Below, in pieces: positions 42,260 to 52,300 of a DNA stretch of 64,000 nucleotides. Every line of letters begins with the position of its first letter. Within the stretch, counting starts at the first letter, position 1. The stretch comes from Aquincola tertiaricarbonis (GTDB lineage Bacteria; Pseudomonadota; Gammaproteobacteria; Burkholderiales; Burkholderiaceae_C), in NCBI RefSeq assembly GCF_000969605.1, contig NZ_JZUE01000011.1, forward strand, positions 165,362 through 229,361, given 5' to 3'. Both the position numbers and the translations under genes were made by a program. Under the pieces are notes generated by a model. The model was not told the origin of the DNA. It did no database searches and worked only from the letters and a program-made list of their open reading frames with translations.

Positions 42260-44665
42260 TCATGCCGGGAACTCGAAGTCGATGCGGCCGTTCTCGGGTC
42301 GGTTGGCATCGCTGTCGCAGCGCAGGATCTCGCTGGCGGCCACGCGCAGCAGGCCGGCCTGCAGCTCGCCCGCGGGCTGGCGGCCCCAGCGCTGCAGCCG
42401 CAGCACGGCCACCGAGCGCACGCCCTGCACCGCCATCGCCGCGGCCTGCAGCGCGCTCAGCCACAGCACCGCGCCGAAGCTGAAGGCATCGGGGTGGAAG
42501 AAGCCCGGCCGGCCGTCGGGCTGCAGGCCGGCGCTGAACACCTCGCGCAGCCGGCGGTGCACGTCGGCCGCGAAGTAGCCCGGCTGCAGGCACACCTGCA
42601 GCTCGATGCGCAGCGGCACGTAGCGCGGGTCGCGCAGCGCCACGTCGCCACCCATGGTGCGCAGGCCGTCGAGCAGCGCGGCCAGTGCATCGCGAAAGAC
42701 CGGATCGGCATTCACCGGCCCGCCGCCGCGGCGGTCGACGGTGACGACGGCGGTGGTCCAGCTGCCGGTCCAGCGGAAGTCGCAGCGGGCGCGCTGCACC
42801 TCGGGGTGGCGCATCGCGGCGGCGGCGTAGTCGGCCTCGGTGACGGCACGCTGCTGCACCCGGAACGCCTGCGGCGCATAACGCCGGATGGCCTCGGCCG
42901 AATCGGGCTCGGCGGCGCCGGTGGCGGGCAGTGGGTTGCGCACGTCCAGCACCTCGTCCAGCGGCGTGACCAGCTGGCGCAGCACGTCGGCACCCACCTG
43001 GCCGGCCATGCCGTTGCCGGTGCGCAGCCGCACGCCGAAGCGGGTGCCGGCGGCCGGCCGGCGGCCCTGCACGGCGTCGCCGAAACGCAGGCGGGCCGTG
43101 CGGTCGTGCGCCATCTCCACCACGAACTCGGGCGCCAGCCGGTCGCTGGCCAGCAGGTCGGGGCGGGGCTGCCAGAGGATGTCGCCATCGTCCAGCCACA
43201 CCGCGGGGCGGGCGGCGCGCGGGTCTTGCCGGCCGGCGGTGCTGGCCGGCGCGGCGCGGGCGGCGGCATCGTCATAGGGCTGCGCGAAGCTCAGGTCGCG
43301 GCGGCGCAGGCGCGGCCGGTAGCGGCCTTCTACAGGCACCGTGGGCGGCTGCAGCGCATCGGGCTCCACCCGCGTCTGGCCCAGGTCGGCCAGCAGCAGG
43401 TTGCCGCGGGCCACGGCGGTGCGGCGCAGCGCGGTGCTGCCGCCGGCCACCGGCACCATGGCTTCGAGCGGCAGCGCGAAGGGCAGTGCATCGGCCGCAT
43501 GCCAGCGCACCTGCACCAGCGGCAGGCCGTCGAGCGGGTCGGCATGGCCGGTGTCGACCGACAGCAGCCGCACCACCCAGCGGCGGGCCGGGTCGCGCTC
43601 GGCATCGCCGTTGACGGCGTCCAGCGTCTGCTCCAGCAGCAGCGCATCACCCGGCTGCAGGCCCAGCGGCTGCGGCGCCTGCAGCATGGCGGCGGTGCAG
43701 CCGCGCGGCAGGCAGGTGAGGGCATGGCTCCATGTGTGCAGCGTGATCTCGTTCTGCGCCGCATGCAGCGCCTGCGCATGCAGGGTCTCGAACACGGTGG
43801 CGCCTTGCTGCACGGCCTCGGCCATGCCATCGGCATCCAGCCGGCGCGGCACGGCGCCGGTGAGCACCGGGGTGTGCGCCGGCAGCGGCGCCACGCCGTC
43901 CAGCGTGCTGCCGGGCTGCACCGCCACGTGCAGCCAGGTGCGGGCGTTGTTGCCCTGGTGGATGCGGTAGTCCAGCAGCCGCGCATGCCGCTGCAGCGAG
44001 GCGCGGTGCCGGGCGGTGCCCAGGTAGGCCTCGGTGGCCACCGCGTCCTGCTGGTAGCTGAGCTGGTCGGCGGCGGTGGCCAGCAGCTCCACCAGCATCA
44101 CCTGCTGGTCGACCGGGCTGCGCTCGGTCCAGCCGGGCGTGGTGGCGGCCAGGCGGTCGAGCATCAGGCCGCGCAGGCCGGCATAGTCGCGCGCCAGGTA
44201 GTCGATGGGCGCGTCGGCCGGCGCGGGCTCGGCGGGGCCGCCATCGGCCTTGCAGTCGAAGGGGTTGGGGCAGCCGACCTTGAAGCTGAAGTCGATGCCC
44301 GCCAGCGCGGGGTCGAAGCCGGCGGGTGGCGCCTCGCTGCTGGCCGAGGCCACCAGCCGCAGCCGGTAGGTGCTGAAGTCGCCGGCCGTGGCCACGGTGA
44401 CCGTCAGGCGCGTACCCGCTGCCGACACCGCCAGCACGGCCGGCGACAGCACCCGCACGCCGCCGTCGATGCGCAGCTGCTCGGCGGTGAGCGGCGGGCC
44501 GACGGGCAGGCCACCCGGCTGGCCGGGCAGCGGCGCCACGAACTCCACCGCCAGCGTGCGCTGGTCGGCCGACACCACCTCCAGCCAGGCGATGCCGTTC
44601 AAGCCGCCATGCGCGGCCACGGCCTTGATCCGCTCGTCGCGGCCTTGCAGCACCACTTCCGTCAT
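42260..44665 (-). CDS. Putative baseplate assembly protein (second copy)
   Basis: 801 residues. It belongs to the same broad family as the 927-residue protein downstream, but the two are clearly diverged. Landmarks are P-I-D-Y-L-A-R-D-Y-A-G-L-R-G-L-M-L-D-R-L, Q-L-S-Y-Q-Q-D-A-V-A-T-E-A-Y-L-G-T-A and a C-terminal half with V-Q-Q-R-A-V-T-E-A-D-Y-A-A-A-A-M-R-H-P-E-V. Two baseplate-J-like proteins are usual in eCIS (Afp11/Pvc11 region and relatives). A cysteine-rich stretch near 120 (G-C-P-N-P-F-D-C) may bind metal. The start overlaps the gp25-like stop (ATGA). Confidence 0.83.
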   Translation of the reverse strand: MTEVVLQGRDERIKAVAAHGGLNGIAWLEVVSADQRTLAVEFVAPLPGQPGGLPVGPPLTAEQLRIDGGVRVLSPAVLAVSAAGTRLTVTVATAGDFSTYRLRLVASASSEAPPAGFDPALAGIDFSFKVGCPNPFDCKADGGPAEPAPADAPIDYLARDYAGLRGLMLDRLAATTPGWTERSPVDQQVMLVELLATAADQLSYQQDAVATEAYLGTARHRASLQRHARLLDYRIHQGNNARTWLHVAVQPGSTLDGVAPLPAHTPVLTGAVPRRLDADGMAEAVQQGATVFETLHAQALHAAQNEITLHTWSHALTCLPRGCTAAMLQAPQPLGLQPGDALLLEQTLDAVNGDAERDPARRWVVRLLSVDTGHADPLDGLPLVQVRWHAADALPFALPLEAMVPVAGGSTALRRTAVARGNLLLADLGQTRVEPDALQPPTVPVEGRYRPRLRRRDLSFAQPYDDAAARAAPASTAGRQDPRAARPAVWLDDGDILWQPRPDLLASDRLAPEFVVEMAHDRTARLRFGDAVQGRRPAAGTRFGVRLRTGNGMAGQVGADVLRQLVTPLDEVLDVRNPLPATGAAEPDSAEAIRRYAPQAFRVQQRAVTEADYAAAAMRHPEVQRARCDFRWTGSWTTAVVTVDRRGGGPVNADPVFRDALAALLDGLRTMGGDVALRDPRYVPLRIELQVCLQPGYFAADVHRRLREVFSAGLQPDGRPGFFHPDAFSFGAVLWLSALQAAAMAVQGVRSVAVLRLQRWGRQPAGELQAGLLRVAASEILRCDSDANRPENGRIDFEFPA

Positions 44666-45021
44666 GGGAGCGCCCTCTCGAACGCCTCGACGCGGCTTTC
44701 GCCGGTCAGCAGCAGCCGGTAGCGCACCTCCACCCGCAGCGTGGCTTCGTCGGCCACGGCGGTCACGTCGTCCACCGTCAGCCGGTCGCCCAGCCACTGC
44801 TGCAGCGCCGCCTGGGTGCTGGCGCGCAGCGTGGAGGCGAGTGCATCGCTGGCCGGCGCGAAGACCATCTGCAGCAGGCCGCTGCCCAGCGTGGGCCGCA
44901 TCACCCGCTCGCCGGGCGCGGTGAACAGCAGCTGCTCGATCAGGTCGCGCACATGGCGGGCGTCGTCAGCGGCGGCGGTGCGGCCGCGGGCGTCGAACTG
45001 CAGCGGATAGGCGATGTTCAT
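44662..45021 (-). CDS. gp25/GPW-family baseplate wedge protein
   Basis: 119 residues, the usual gp25 length. It has the family motif at about 22-60, with V-R-D-L-I-E-Q-L-L-F-T-A-P-G-E-R-V-M-R-P and G-S-G-L. This small subunit nucleates sheath assembly at the baseplate (Afp9/Pvc9 equivalent). Both ends overlap neighbouring genes by ATGA, implying tight translational coupling. Confidence 0.9.
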   Translation of the reverse strand: MNIAYPLQFDARGRTAAADDARHVRDLIEQLLFTAPGERVMRPTLGSGLLQMVFAPASDALASTLRASTQAALQQWLGDRLTVDDVTAVADEATLRVEVRYRLLLTGESRVEAFERALP

Positions 45022-45362
45022 GTGGCGATCACCCGGGCCTGGTTGACGGTGATGGTGGGCGCGCCCTGCGGTATCTGCTCGGCCGACAGGCACAGGCCGG
45101 TGCTGGTCTGCAGCAGCGCGGGCTGGCCGCCCACCAGCACCCGCGTGGCCGGCACCAGCCAGCGCACCGTCATGCAGGGCTGCGGCTTGGTGCCCGGGCC
45201 CACCGGGATCTGGAAAGGGCAGCCGGCGATGGTGCTCATGTCGCTGAGCACGGCCACCGGCTGGCCGCTGACCAGCACCCGTGCATTGGCCGACACGGTG
45301 CTGACCTGCCCGCCGTGCATGCAGATGCCGGTGGCGCCGACGTGGTACAGGGGGCCGGGCAT
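45018..45362 (-). CDS. PAAR-like spike-tip protein
   Basis: 114 residues. Gly-, Val- and Pro-rich beta hairpins carry regularly spaced C/H candidates (G-I-C-M-H-G-G, A-G-C-P-F, Q-P-C-M), as in PAAR-like proteins that cap the spike with a metal-stabilised cone (Afp10/Pvc10 equivalent). It sits between the gpV-like and gp25-like genes, exactly where the tip gene is expected. Confidence 0.83.
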   Translation of the reverse strand: MPGPLYHVGATGICMHGGQVSTVSANARVLVSGQPVAVLSDMSTIAGCPFQIPVGPGTKPQPCMTVRWLVPATRVLVGGQPALLQTSTGLCLSAEQIPQGAPTITVNQARVIAT

Positions 45363-45374
45363 GGCGGGCGGCCC

Positions 45375-45896
45375 TCAGGTGACGGCGAGCGCGCCGCCGT
45401 TGACGGTGACGGTGGGCCCCGTCATCACGATGGTGGCGCCCTGGCCGTTGCTGATGGTGATGCCGGTGGCGTTGATGCTGATCATCGCGCCGGTGGCCGT
45501 CTTCAGCAGGATGCCGCCGGTGGGGCCGGGCACGTCGCTGAGCATCAACGTCTGCTGGCCCTGCGTCTGCAGCAGCACGCTGGGCGAGGCCGGCAGGCCG
45601 GTGAGCGCCAGCGCCGGCACCTCCGACGCATTGCCGTACCAGCAGCCCGTCCAGATCGGGAAGTCGGGGTCGCCCTGCTCGAACTCCACCCACACGCCGG
45701 CACCGATCTGCGGCAGCGCCCAGAAGCCCATCTGCCGGCCGGTGAAGGGCAGGCAGGGCAGGGCCCAGTTCAGGCTGTTGAGGCCCAGCACGTCGGGCAC
45801 CTGCACCTGCAGCCGGCCCTGCTGCATCGGGTCGATGTTGTTGATCACCATGCCGCGGAACTTGCCGAGGTAGCGGCGGGTTTCGCCCTCGCTCAT
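45375..45896 (-). CDS. Phage baseplate assembly protein V-like spike protein
   Basis: 173 residues. The gpV/gp5 OB-fold (about 8-90) has G-R-L-Q-V-Q-V-P-D-V-L-G, L-P-C-L-P-F and P-Q-I-G-A-G-V-W-V-E-F-E-Q-G-D-P-D. The C-terminus is a short beta-repeat (I-T-I-S-N-G-Q-G-A, V-T-V-N-G-G). In Afp and PVC this domain is fused to the hub (Afp8), whereas here it is separate. GAGGAGG precedes the ATG. It makes the trimeric spike under the PAAR tip. Confidence 0.86.
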   Translation of the reverse strand: MSEGETRRYLGKFRGMVINNIDPMQQGRLQVQVPDVLGLNSLNWALPCLPFTGRQMGFWALPQIGAGVWVEFEQGDPDFPIWTGCWYGNASEVPALALTGLPASPSVLLQTQGQQTLMLSDVPGPTGGILLKTATGAMISINATGITISNGQGATIVMTGPTVTVNGGALAVT

Positions 45897-45906
45897 GGAT
45901 GCCTCC

Positions 45907-47058
45907 TCATACCGGCAGCGCCTGCGTGAACGACTGCAGCGCATTGCGCGTGAGCCGGAAGTTCTGGGTGTAGTCGCCCGGCTTGATGCTGTGGGTCACG
46001 CTCTTGACGAAGTACAGGCCGTCATGCGTGAGGCCGGCACCGCGCACGCCCACCAGCTTGCGGGCGCGCAGCACGCGGCCGTAGCGTGTGACGCGCAGGC
46101 TGCCCGAGCCGCTGATCACGTCGGCCTTCTGCGATGCCCGCGCCAGCCCGCGCATCGCGGCGGTGACGGCATCGAGCCGGGCGGTGGAATCGTCCTCGCC
46201 TTCGGGCGAGGCCATGTCCAGCTTGGTGTACGACAGCGGCACCGGCATGCGCGGGCCCAGCGGCGGGTTCAGCGGGCCGATGTCGGGCACCGGGATGGGG
46301 ATGGGCACGCGGCTGTCGGGCTGCTGGATGAAGAACACGAACAGCGTCTTCTGGATGCCGTCGAAGCCCAGCGTCAGCGCATCGACGTTGCTGTGCTGGT
46401 CCATGTTGACGGTGAGCGCGGGCTGCACCTCGCCCACCTTGATCTCCGGCCCCCAGTACGCCAGCGACATGCCCACCTCGGGCCCCGGCGTGACGTGGAA
46501 GGTGTAGCCCACCTCCGAGGCCAGGCGCTTGATGTAGGCCAGGTCGGTGCCGCGCTGGCCGTTGATGCGCTCCAGCGGGTTGGGCACCGCCACCAGCACG
46601 CTGGGCACCACCAGCGGCACGATGCCGTACATCGCGTACTTGGCGATCATCAGCGCCACCCGGCCTTCCACCGTGAGTGCCGGCCACGGAAAGCCGCTGA
46701 AATCGATCAGGTCCATCATCTGGCTGACGTCCAGCCCGGTGACGGTGAGCTGGGTCTTGCCCGGCTCGTTGGAGGCGGTGAGTTCATGGCGCGTGATCAC
46801 GCCGTCGATCAGGATCTCCCGCTCGCCGTTCAGCGTCACCGCCACGATCACCCGGCGCGGCGCATCGAAGAAGCCCGCCGGCAGCAGCTCGCGCATCAGT
46901 GCCCCGCTGCCGGCGGCGGTGAACACCAGCTGGAAGCCGCTCTGGCTGCCAGTGGCCTCGGTCACCTGCACCGACACCAGCGCCTCGATCAGCGCCCGCG
47001 GCGCGGGTTCGGCGATCACCGCGCCCATGTAGAGCTGCAGCTGCAGGCCCTCAACCAC
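45907..47058 (-). CDS. gpD-like phage late control / VgrG N-terminal hub protein
   Basis: 383 residues, of the gp27-like hub family. It carries two barrel-like halves, D-L-A-Y-I-K-R-L-A-S-E-V-G-Y-T-F-H-V, and a C-terminal G-L-T-H-D-G-L-Y-F-V-K-S-V-T-H-S-I. It joins the tube to the spike and corresponds to the N-terminal part of Afp8. It starts with GTG (47058), overlaps the LysM gene by eight bases, and has GGAGG at good spacing. Confidence 0.85.
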   Translation of the reverse strand: MVEGLQLQLYMGAVIAEPAPRALIEALVSVQVTEATGSQSGFQLVFTAAGSGALMRELLPAGFFDAPRRVIVAVTLNGEREILIDGVITRHELTASNEPGKTQLTVTGLDVSQMMDLIDFSGFPWPALTVEGRVALMIAKYAMYGIVPLVVPSVLVAVPNPLERINGQRGTDLAYIKRLASEVGYTFHVTPGPEVGMSLAYWGPEIKVGEVQPALTVNMDQHSNVDALTLGFDGIQKTLFVFFIQQPDSRVPIPIPVPDIGPLNPPLGPRMPVPLSYTKLDMASPEGEDDSTARLDAVTAAMRGLARASQKADVISGSGSLRVTRYGRVLRARKLVGVRGAGLTHDGLYFVKSVTHSIKPGDYTQNFRLTRNALQSFTQALPV

Positions 47059-47338
47059 GGTTGCCTCCCGGCAGGGCGATGGCGATGCGGCGGCCCACCT
47101 CGTCGACCAGCTCCTGCGGATGCATCACGCCGTTGGCATCGGCGATCTGCCAGCCGGCCTCCGGGTCGGCCAGGTAGCGCGCGGCCAGGGTGTCGGGCCG
47201 GTCGCCCTGCACCACGAAGTGCAGCGCCAGCGGCTGCGGCAGCTCGCGCGGCAGGAAGCGGCGGCGCAGGTAGGGCACGGGCGTGCCGTCTTCTCGCCAA
47301 TGGATGGCCTGCGGCAGGCCGGCGTAGCGGCTGGCCAT
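47051..47338 (-). CDS. LysM-domain tail protein
   Basis: 95 residues. The LysM-like unit (about 38-92) includes F-V-V-Q-G-D-R-P-D-T-L-A-A-R-Y, W-Q-I-A-D-A-N-G-V and a basic I-A-I-A-L-P end. In Afp7/Pvc7 a LysM domain is fused to the tube-initiator protein, but here it is a separate gene coupled to it (TGATG overlap at 47340-47336). It likely anchors the hub-tube junction inside the particle, not cell wall. Confidence 0.83.
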   Translation of the reverse strand: MASRYAGLPQAIHWREDGTPVPYLRRRFLPRELPQPLALHFVVQGDRPDTLAARYLADPEAGWQIADANGVMHPQELVDEVGRRIAIALPGGNRG

Positions 47339-47991
47339 CACAAGCCCTGCAGCCCGAGGGCGCCAAGTGCGGCCGAACCGGCGCGGCCGGCCAGCGCCTC
47401 CAGCCGCCGCTGGTGGGCCAGGTAGAGGCTGCCGCCGCGCGAGGCAAAGGGCAGGTCGTTGATGCTGAGCACCCGCAGCCCCAGCGACACCTTGGCCCGC
47501 ATCGGGTTGAGCGCACTGTCGAAGGCTTCTTCGGTGATGGTGCATTCGGTGATGCGCACCGGCATCACCCGTGCGCCGCCCCACACGAAGAGCGTGAGCG
47601 GTGCGGCGGCCGGCAGGATCTCGATGCTGCCGCGGCCGGCCAGTGCGTCGTTGGCCAGCAGTTGGTCCGCGGTGGGGTACAGCATCTGCTCCAGCGCGGC
47701 CAGTTGTGCGGCCAGGCCCACTTCCACCGCCAGCGGATGGCTGTCAGGAAACTCCAGCTGGTCGGTGGCGTCGAGTTCGGCTTCCAGCCGCAGGGTTTCC
47801 ACCGGCGGGCCCTTCAGGCGCAGGGCTTCCAGCCGGTCGCCGCCTTCGCTGCCGCCCTGCAGCTGCAGTGATCGCGTCAGCGTGTCGGGGTTGTACTGCA
47901 GCGCGATCACCCGCAGCGCCTGGCCGCTGTTGGCATCCATCAGCACGATGCCGCCCTTGAGGGTGCGGGGCGAGCGGGTCAGGCCGGTCAT
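47338..47991 (-). CDS. CIS tube-initiator protein (CIS_tube/Afp7 N-terminal family)
   Basis: 217 residues. Characteristic features are L-Q-Y-N-P-D-T-L-T-R-S, then L-R-L-E-A-E-L-D-A-T-D, P-L-T-L-F-V-W-G and the R-I-T-E-C-T-I-T-E-E-A-F-D loop. The family caps the hub and starts inner-tube polymerisation. It follows the DUF4157-OmpA gene by 22 bases and is coupled to the LysM gene. Confidence 0.83.
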   Translation of the reverse strand: MTGLTRSPRTLKGGIVLMDANSGQALRVIALQYNPDTLTRSLQLQGGSEGGDRLEALRLKGPPVETLRLEAELDATDQLEFPDSHPLAVEVGLAAQLAALEQMLYPTADQLLANDALAGRGSIEILPAAAPLTLFVWGGARVMPVRITECTITEEAFDSALNPMRAKVSLGLRVLSINDLPFASRGGSLYLAHQRRLEALAGRAGSAALGALGLQGL

Positions 47992-48013
47992 GGTGCGCGT
48001 CTCCGGTTGAAGT

Positions 48014-49390
48014 TCACTTGAACTGCTCGAACAGCCAGCGCATCACCGCATCGTTGAACACCGGCACGATGGTGGGCTCGGTGCCCATGCGGCGGTCCAT
48101 CAGCTCCTGCTCGGTGAGTGCTTCCAGCGACAGCTGCGTGCGCACGGCCGATTCAGTGCCCTTCTGCGCCAGCCACTGCGCCAGGTCGGGCGACAGGCCC
48201 GAGCGCAGGTAGATGCCGAACCACAGCTCGTAATGCGCACCGAAGCCGCGGGCATCGCGGTCGGTGTAGGGCAGGCCGCGGGCGGCGAAGTCGGGCGCCA
48301 CGGCGCCGACGTCGAAGCCGCCACCCGACAGCGGCGGCAGCGTGAACGTGGGCAGCACGCCCGGCCCGGGCTGCAGGCCGCGCAGCGAGGGCAGCAGGTC
48401 CGGATCCAGCCGCAGGTCGGGCACCGGCGGGGTGGCGGGCGTGCCGGGGCCGGCGGCATCCAGCGTGAGCGTGCCCAGGCCGAAGCTGAAGCCGCGGCCG
48501 GCGCGGCGCGAGAGGTCGAACTCGGCGCCTTCCAGTACATCCACGCCCACGCGCCGGTTCTGCGCGCCGGCGCCGAAGCCGCGGGTCTCGCCGTAGGCAT
48601 AGGCGGTGATGCGCGAATCCGCCGGCAGCACGCTTTCCAGGTAGGCCTTGACGGCCACCGCGCGGTGGGCCGAGAGGTTCATGTTGTAGTCGTGGTCGCC
48701 TTCCGCGCTGGCGTAGCCGTGCACGTGCACGCGGGTGGCCTCGGTGCGGCCGGCCACCAGCTCGTCGAGCGCGGTGCGGCCGGCCGGCGTGAGCGTGGCC
48801 TCGTCGCGGCCGAACAGCAGGTGGGTGTCTTCCACCGCGGTGCCGCCGGCTTCGCCTGCGTCCATGCGGATGAAGTCGGCGGTGGGTGCGCTGCGGCCCA
48901 GGCCGCTGCCGGGCCGGGGGTCGCGCTGCGTGGTGGCCTGCGCGCCGGGTTGCTGCTGCTGCGCGGCATGGGTGGCTTCGTGCGCGATCAGGGCCTGGCC
49001 TTCGGGCCGGCCGGGCTGCCACTGGCCGGTGCCGAACACCATCGCGGCGCCGCTGGTGAAAGCGCGCGCGCTCTCGTCGGCGGCGGCCTGTGCGGCGGCG
49101 GCGTCGTGGTGCACCCGTACCTGCCGCAGGTCGGCGCCCAGCCGGGCCTGCAGTGCCAGGCGCAGGCCGGTGGGCAGCGGCTCGCCCAGGCCGGGCGCGG
49201 GGCGGGCCGGGGCGCCGGCTGCGCTGCTGCGGCCGGGCCGCAGGCTGCGGCCGGCGGCCACCTGGCGGGCCTCGGCTTCCAGCATGCCGTCGTGCAGCGT
49301 GCGTTCGCTGCGCAACGGGCGCGGCGGCGTTGTGCTGCTGCCGCCAACGCGGCTCCGAGGCGCCGCAGTTGAACGTGCGGTGGCGGTCAT
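48014..49390 (-). CDS. DUF4157 and OmpA-like domain fusion protein
   Basis: 458 residues, no signal peptide. The N-terminal DUF4157 (about 70-150) has the zinc-protease-like H137-E-A-T-H141. After a linker there is an OmpA-C-like domain (about 188-288) with T-P-A-G-R-T-A-L-D-E-L near its start, G-Y-A-S-A-E-G and N-L-S-A-H-R-A-V-A-V-K-A-Y-L. A Pro-rich bridge and a helical end follow. DUF4157 is a recurring companion of eCIS loci, thought to mark cargo or process it. OmpA-C domains bind peptidoglycan. It could be a cargo or a wall anchor for the particle. Its ATG overlaps the giant protein's stop (ATGA). Confidence 0.82.
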   Translation of the reverse strand: MTATARSTAAPRSRVGGSSTTPPRPLRSERTLHDGMLEAEARQVAAGRSLRPGRSSAAGAPARPAPGLGEPLPTGLRLALQARLGADLRQVRVHHDAAAAQAAADESARAFTSGAAMVFGTGQWQPGRPEGQALIAHEATHAAQQQQPGAQATTQRDPRPGSGLGRSAPTADFIRMDAGEAGGTAVEDTHLLFGRDEATLTPAGRTALDELVAGRTEATRVHVHGYASAEGDHDYNMNLSAHRAVAVKAYLESVLPADSRITAYAYGETRGFGAGAQNRRVGVDVLEGAEFDLSRRAGRGFSFGLGTLTLDAAGPGTPATPPVPDLRLDPDLLPSLRGLQPGPGVLPTFTLPPLSGGGFDVGAVAPDFAARGLPYTDRDARGFGAHYELWFGIYLRSGLSPDLAQWLAQKGTESAVRTQLSLEALTEQELMDRRMGTEPTIVPVFNDAVMRWLFEQFK

Positions 49391-52300
49391 GGTGTCTCCG
49401 CCTCCACCGTGATGCCCGTCGCCCGTGCGGCGCCGATGCGGCCTTCCAGCGCGCCGGGCGTGAAGCCGCTGAAGTCCAGCGTGGAGTCGTGGATCTGCTC
49501 GATCACCAGCGACTCCACGCCGATGCGCTGGCCGGCCAGGCGCAGCGGCGCGGCCGGGTCGGTGGCGGCGTTGATGCGGTCCACCTCGATGGTCAGCCGC
49601 GAAGGCACGTTGCCGCGCACGCGGATGCCATCGATGGCATTGGGCCCGCCCGGCCCGCCCAGCAGCAGCCGGCCGCCGCCGGTGCCGGGCAGGGTGACGG
49701 CGGTGGGCAGCATCTGCAGGTCGGCGTGGATGTTCTGCAGCTGCACCCAGTCGGCCGGGTCGGTGGTGCTGGGCGTGGTGCTGGCCTCGCGCTTGCCGAT
49801 CAGCGTGGACAGCCGGGCCTGGTCATCGTCGGCCAGCCGCAGCTCCTCGTCGCTGAGGTCGGTCCAGCGCTGGGCCTGGGCATTGAACTGCGGCACCAGC
49901 GCCGGCCAGGAGGGCACGACGTTGCCCCAGTCGATGTTGAGCACCAGGTGGCGGTCTTCCACGTCGAAATCGACCACCAGGTCGTTCCAGCCAGTCTGGT
50001 CTTCCAGCTCGTCGAGGTTGACCACGCCGTGGCGGATGTGCAGCGTCACTTCCTCCAGGTCGTCCCACCATTCGATGGCCACGACCATCGTGATCGTGCC
50101 GTCCAGCGCATCAAGGAAGCCGAGGTCGAAGGGTTCGGTGGACATGTCCGGCTCGGCCTCGCCGCTGCCCGCCAGCAGCGCACCCAGGTCGTCGAGCCGG
50201 AACCACGCATCGTCGATGGCCACCTCGGGCAGCGTGATCGGCGCGCCCCGGGCCATGTGGAAGCCGGCCGGCAGCCGCGCGCTGGCCAGCTCCACCGTGA
50301 GGCCCAGCTCGCTGTTGCGGTACACCAGGCCGGAGACGGACGCCGAGCGCAGCGATGCACTGCCGGTCGCGCTGTCGTAGTGCGCGCCTTCCAGCGCCAG
50401 GCCGGGCAGGGTGCCGGCGGGCAGGTGCGGCGGCACGCCGGTCAGCTCGATGTGGTGGGCGGCGGCATCCAGCACCAGTTGCGAAAGGTCGACGTGCTCG
50501 ATGTCGAGCTCGAGCCCGCCCGCGCTCAGCAGGCCCAGCCGCAGCGATTCCACCCGCGCGTCGGTGCGGGCCGTCAGCAGGTTCTGCACCTCGATGCCCA
50601 GCTGCGCCGCGTCGATGCCGCCGATGCCCAGGCCGCCTTCAGTGAGGAACTCGGTCTCGCCATCGGCCTTCACGCGCGGCGTGATGACGAAGCCTTCGCC
50701 GCCCGGCTCGCGCGCGCCCACCCGCAGGCCGCTGACCTGCGTGGCCAGCGTCGGCGGGACGGTCAGGGTCACGTTGCGCGCGCTGCCCATCACGTTCAGG
50801 TGCTTGATGACGAAGGTCAGGCCGTTGGCATTGAGCTGCGGCACCTGCAGCTCATGGATGACCACGCGGCTCACGCTGGGTGTGCTGCCGGGCGGTGCAC
50901 GGTGGATGGTGACGCTGGCGGTGCTGCCCATCAGCGTGGCCTGGCCGCCGGCTTCGGGGAGGGCCAGCCGGTAGTTGGCGCTGTCGAAGGCCAGGGCTTC
51001 GATGTCGATCCACGGCAGGCTGAGCGCGGGCAGCTCCACCCGGTCGTCGTAGAGGCGGATGGGGCCGGTGGCGGCATCGCTCACGGTCACGTGGCCGCTG
51101 ATGCCGGCCGCGAAAGTGCCGCTCAATTCGGCCGATACGGCTTCGGCCGACAGGTCGACGCCATCGCGCCGGAAGCCCACCTGCAGGCTGCCGGCGTCCA
51201 GCAGCGCGCCCAGGTCCAGGTCGGCCTGCAGCGCCTGCAGCGCCGCATGCACGTTGCGGGCGCCGATGCTGCCGCCCTCGATGCCGGCCAACCCGCCGCC
51301 CCTTTGCGACCACTGCAGGTCGCGCACCTCGATGTCGGCGGCTTCCACCGGCGGGCGGGCAAAGGCCTCGGCACCGGCGCGTGCGCCGGGCCAGGGCGCC
51401 AGCGTCTGCATCTCCACCGTCAGCGGCGGGTCGACGTAGCGGAAGTGCGCGGCCTCCAGCCGGTCCACATGCAGCCGGGTGATGCGCAGCTGCAGGTCGG
51501 CCGGCCGGGCGGTGTCCACCACCGCATCCACGCGGATGCCGTGCAGCGTGCCCGGCGCCTCCATCGTGAAGCTGCGGGCGCCGGCCTGCCAGGTCAGGCG
51601 CTGCACCGTCAGCGCCTGCAGCGTCACGCCCTGCAGCCGCCATTCGCTGCCCTGGTGTTCGATGCGGCCGGCCAGCTCGCGCGCGGCGATGCGCACATGG
51701 CCGTCGGCGGTGCGCACCTCGCCCTGGTCGAGCGACAGGCTGCCGATGTCGATGCGCTCGCCTTCGCTGCCCAGGAAGGTGACGCTCAGCGCGCTGCCGT
51801 TGAGCCGGCCCCGGCCGAACTGCAGCGCATCTTCCACGTAACCGGTGACGGCCAGGTCGGTCAGGGTGCCGATGCCGGCCGCGCCGTGCAGGCTCATCGC
51901 GCCTTCGGCCGGCAGGTCCACTTCCAGGCCGCTGGCCCACACGCCGCCGATCACGCCCGACTCGACCTCGGCGATGGCCTGCAGGGTGGGGTGCCAGTAG
52001 CCCAGGTGGTCGCCCCGGATGGCATCGATGGACAGGCTGCCCAGCGACACATGGGCCAGCCGGTATTCGGTACCCGCCGGCCCGCCCGGGCCCTCCGGCT
52101 CGAACTGCAGGCTGCCGTCCACCTGCACACCTTCGATCACCGAGCTGCCATGCGACCACAGCTGGTGCCCCGCCGCCTGCACGAACAGGTCGGCCAGCGC
52201 CAGGCGTTGCAGCGCCACCGCCTGCAGCTGGATGCGGCGGTGGCTCCAGCTCACCCGGCCGCTGGCTTCTCCGGCATCGACCTGCGTGGCGCTGGCGGGG

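Noticed and set aside
39284..44722. An 1812-codon plus-strand open frame across the baseplate genes
   Set aside because: It has the same antisense-shadow composition. The minus-strand genes carry the family motifs, ribosome-binding sites and overlaps.
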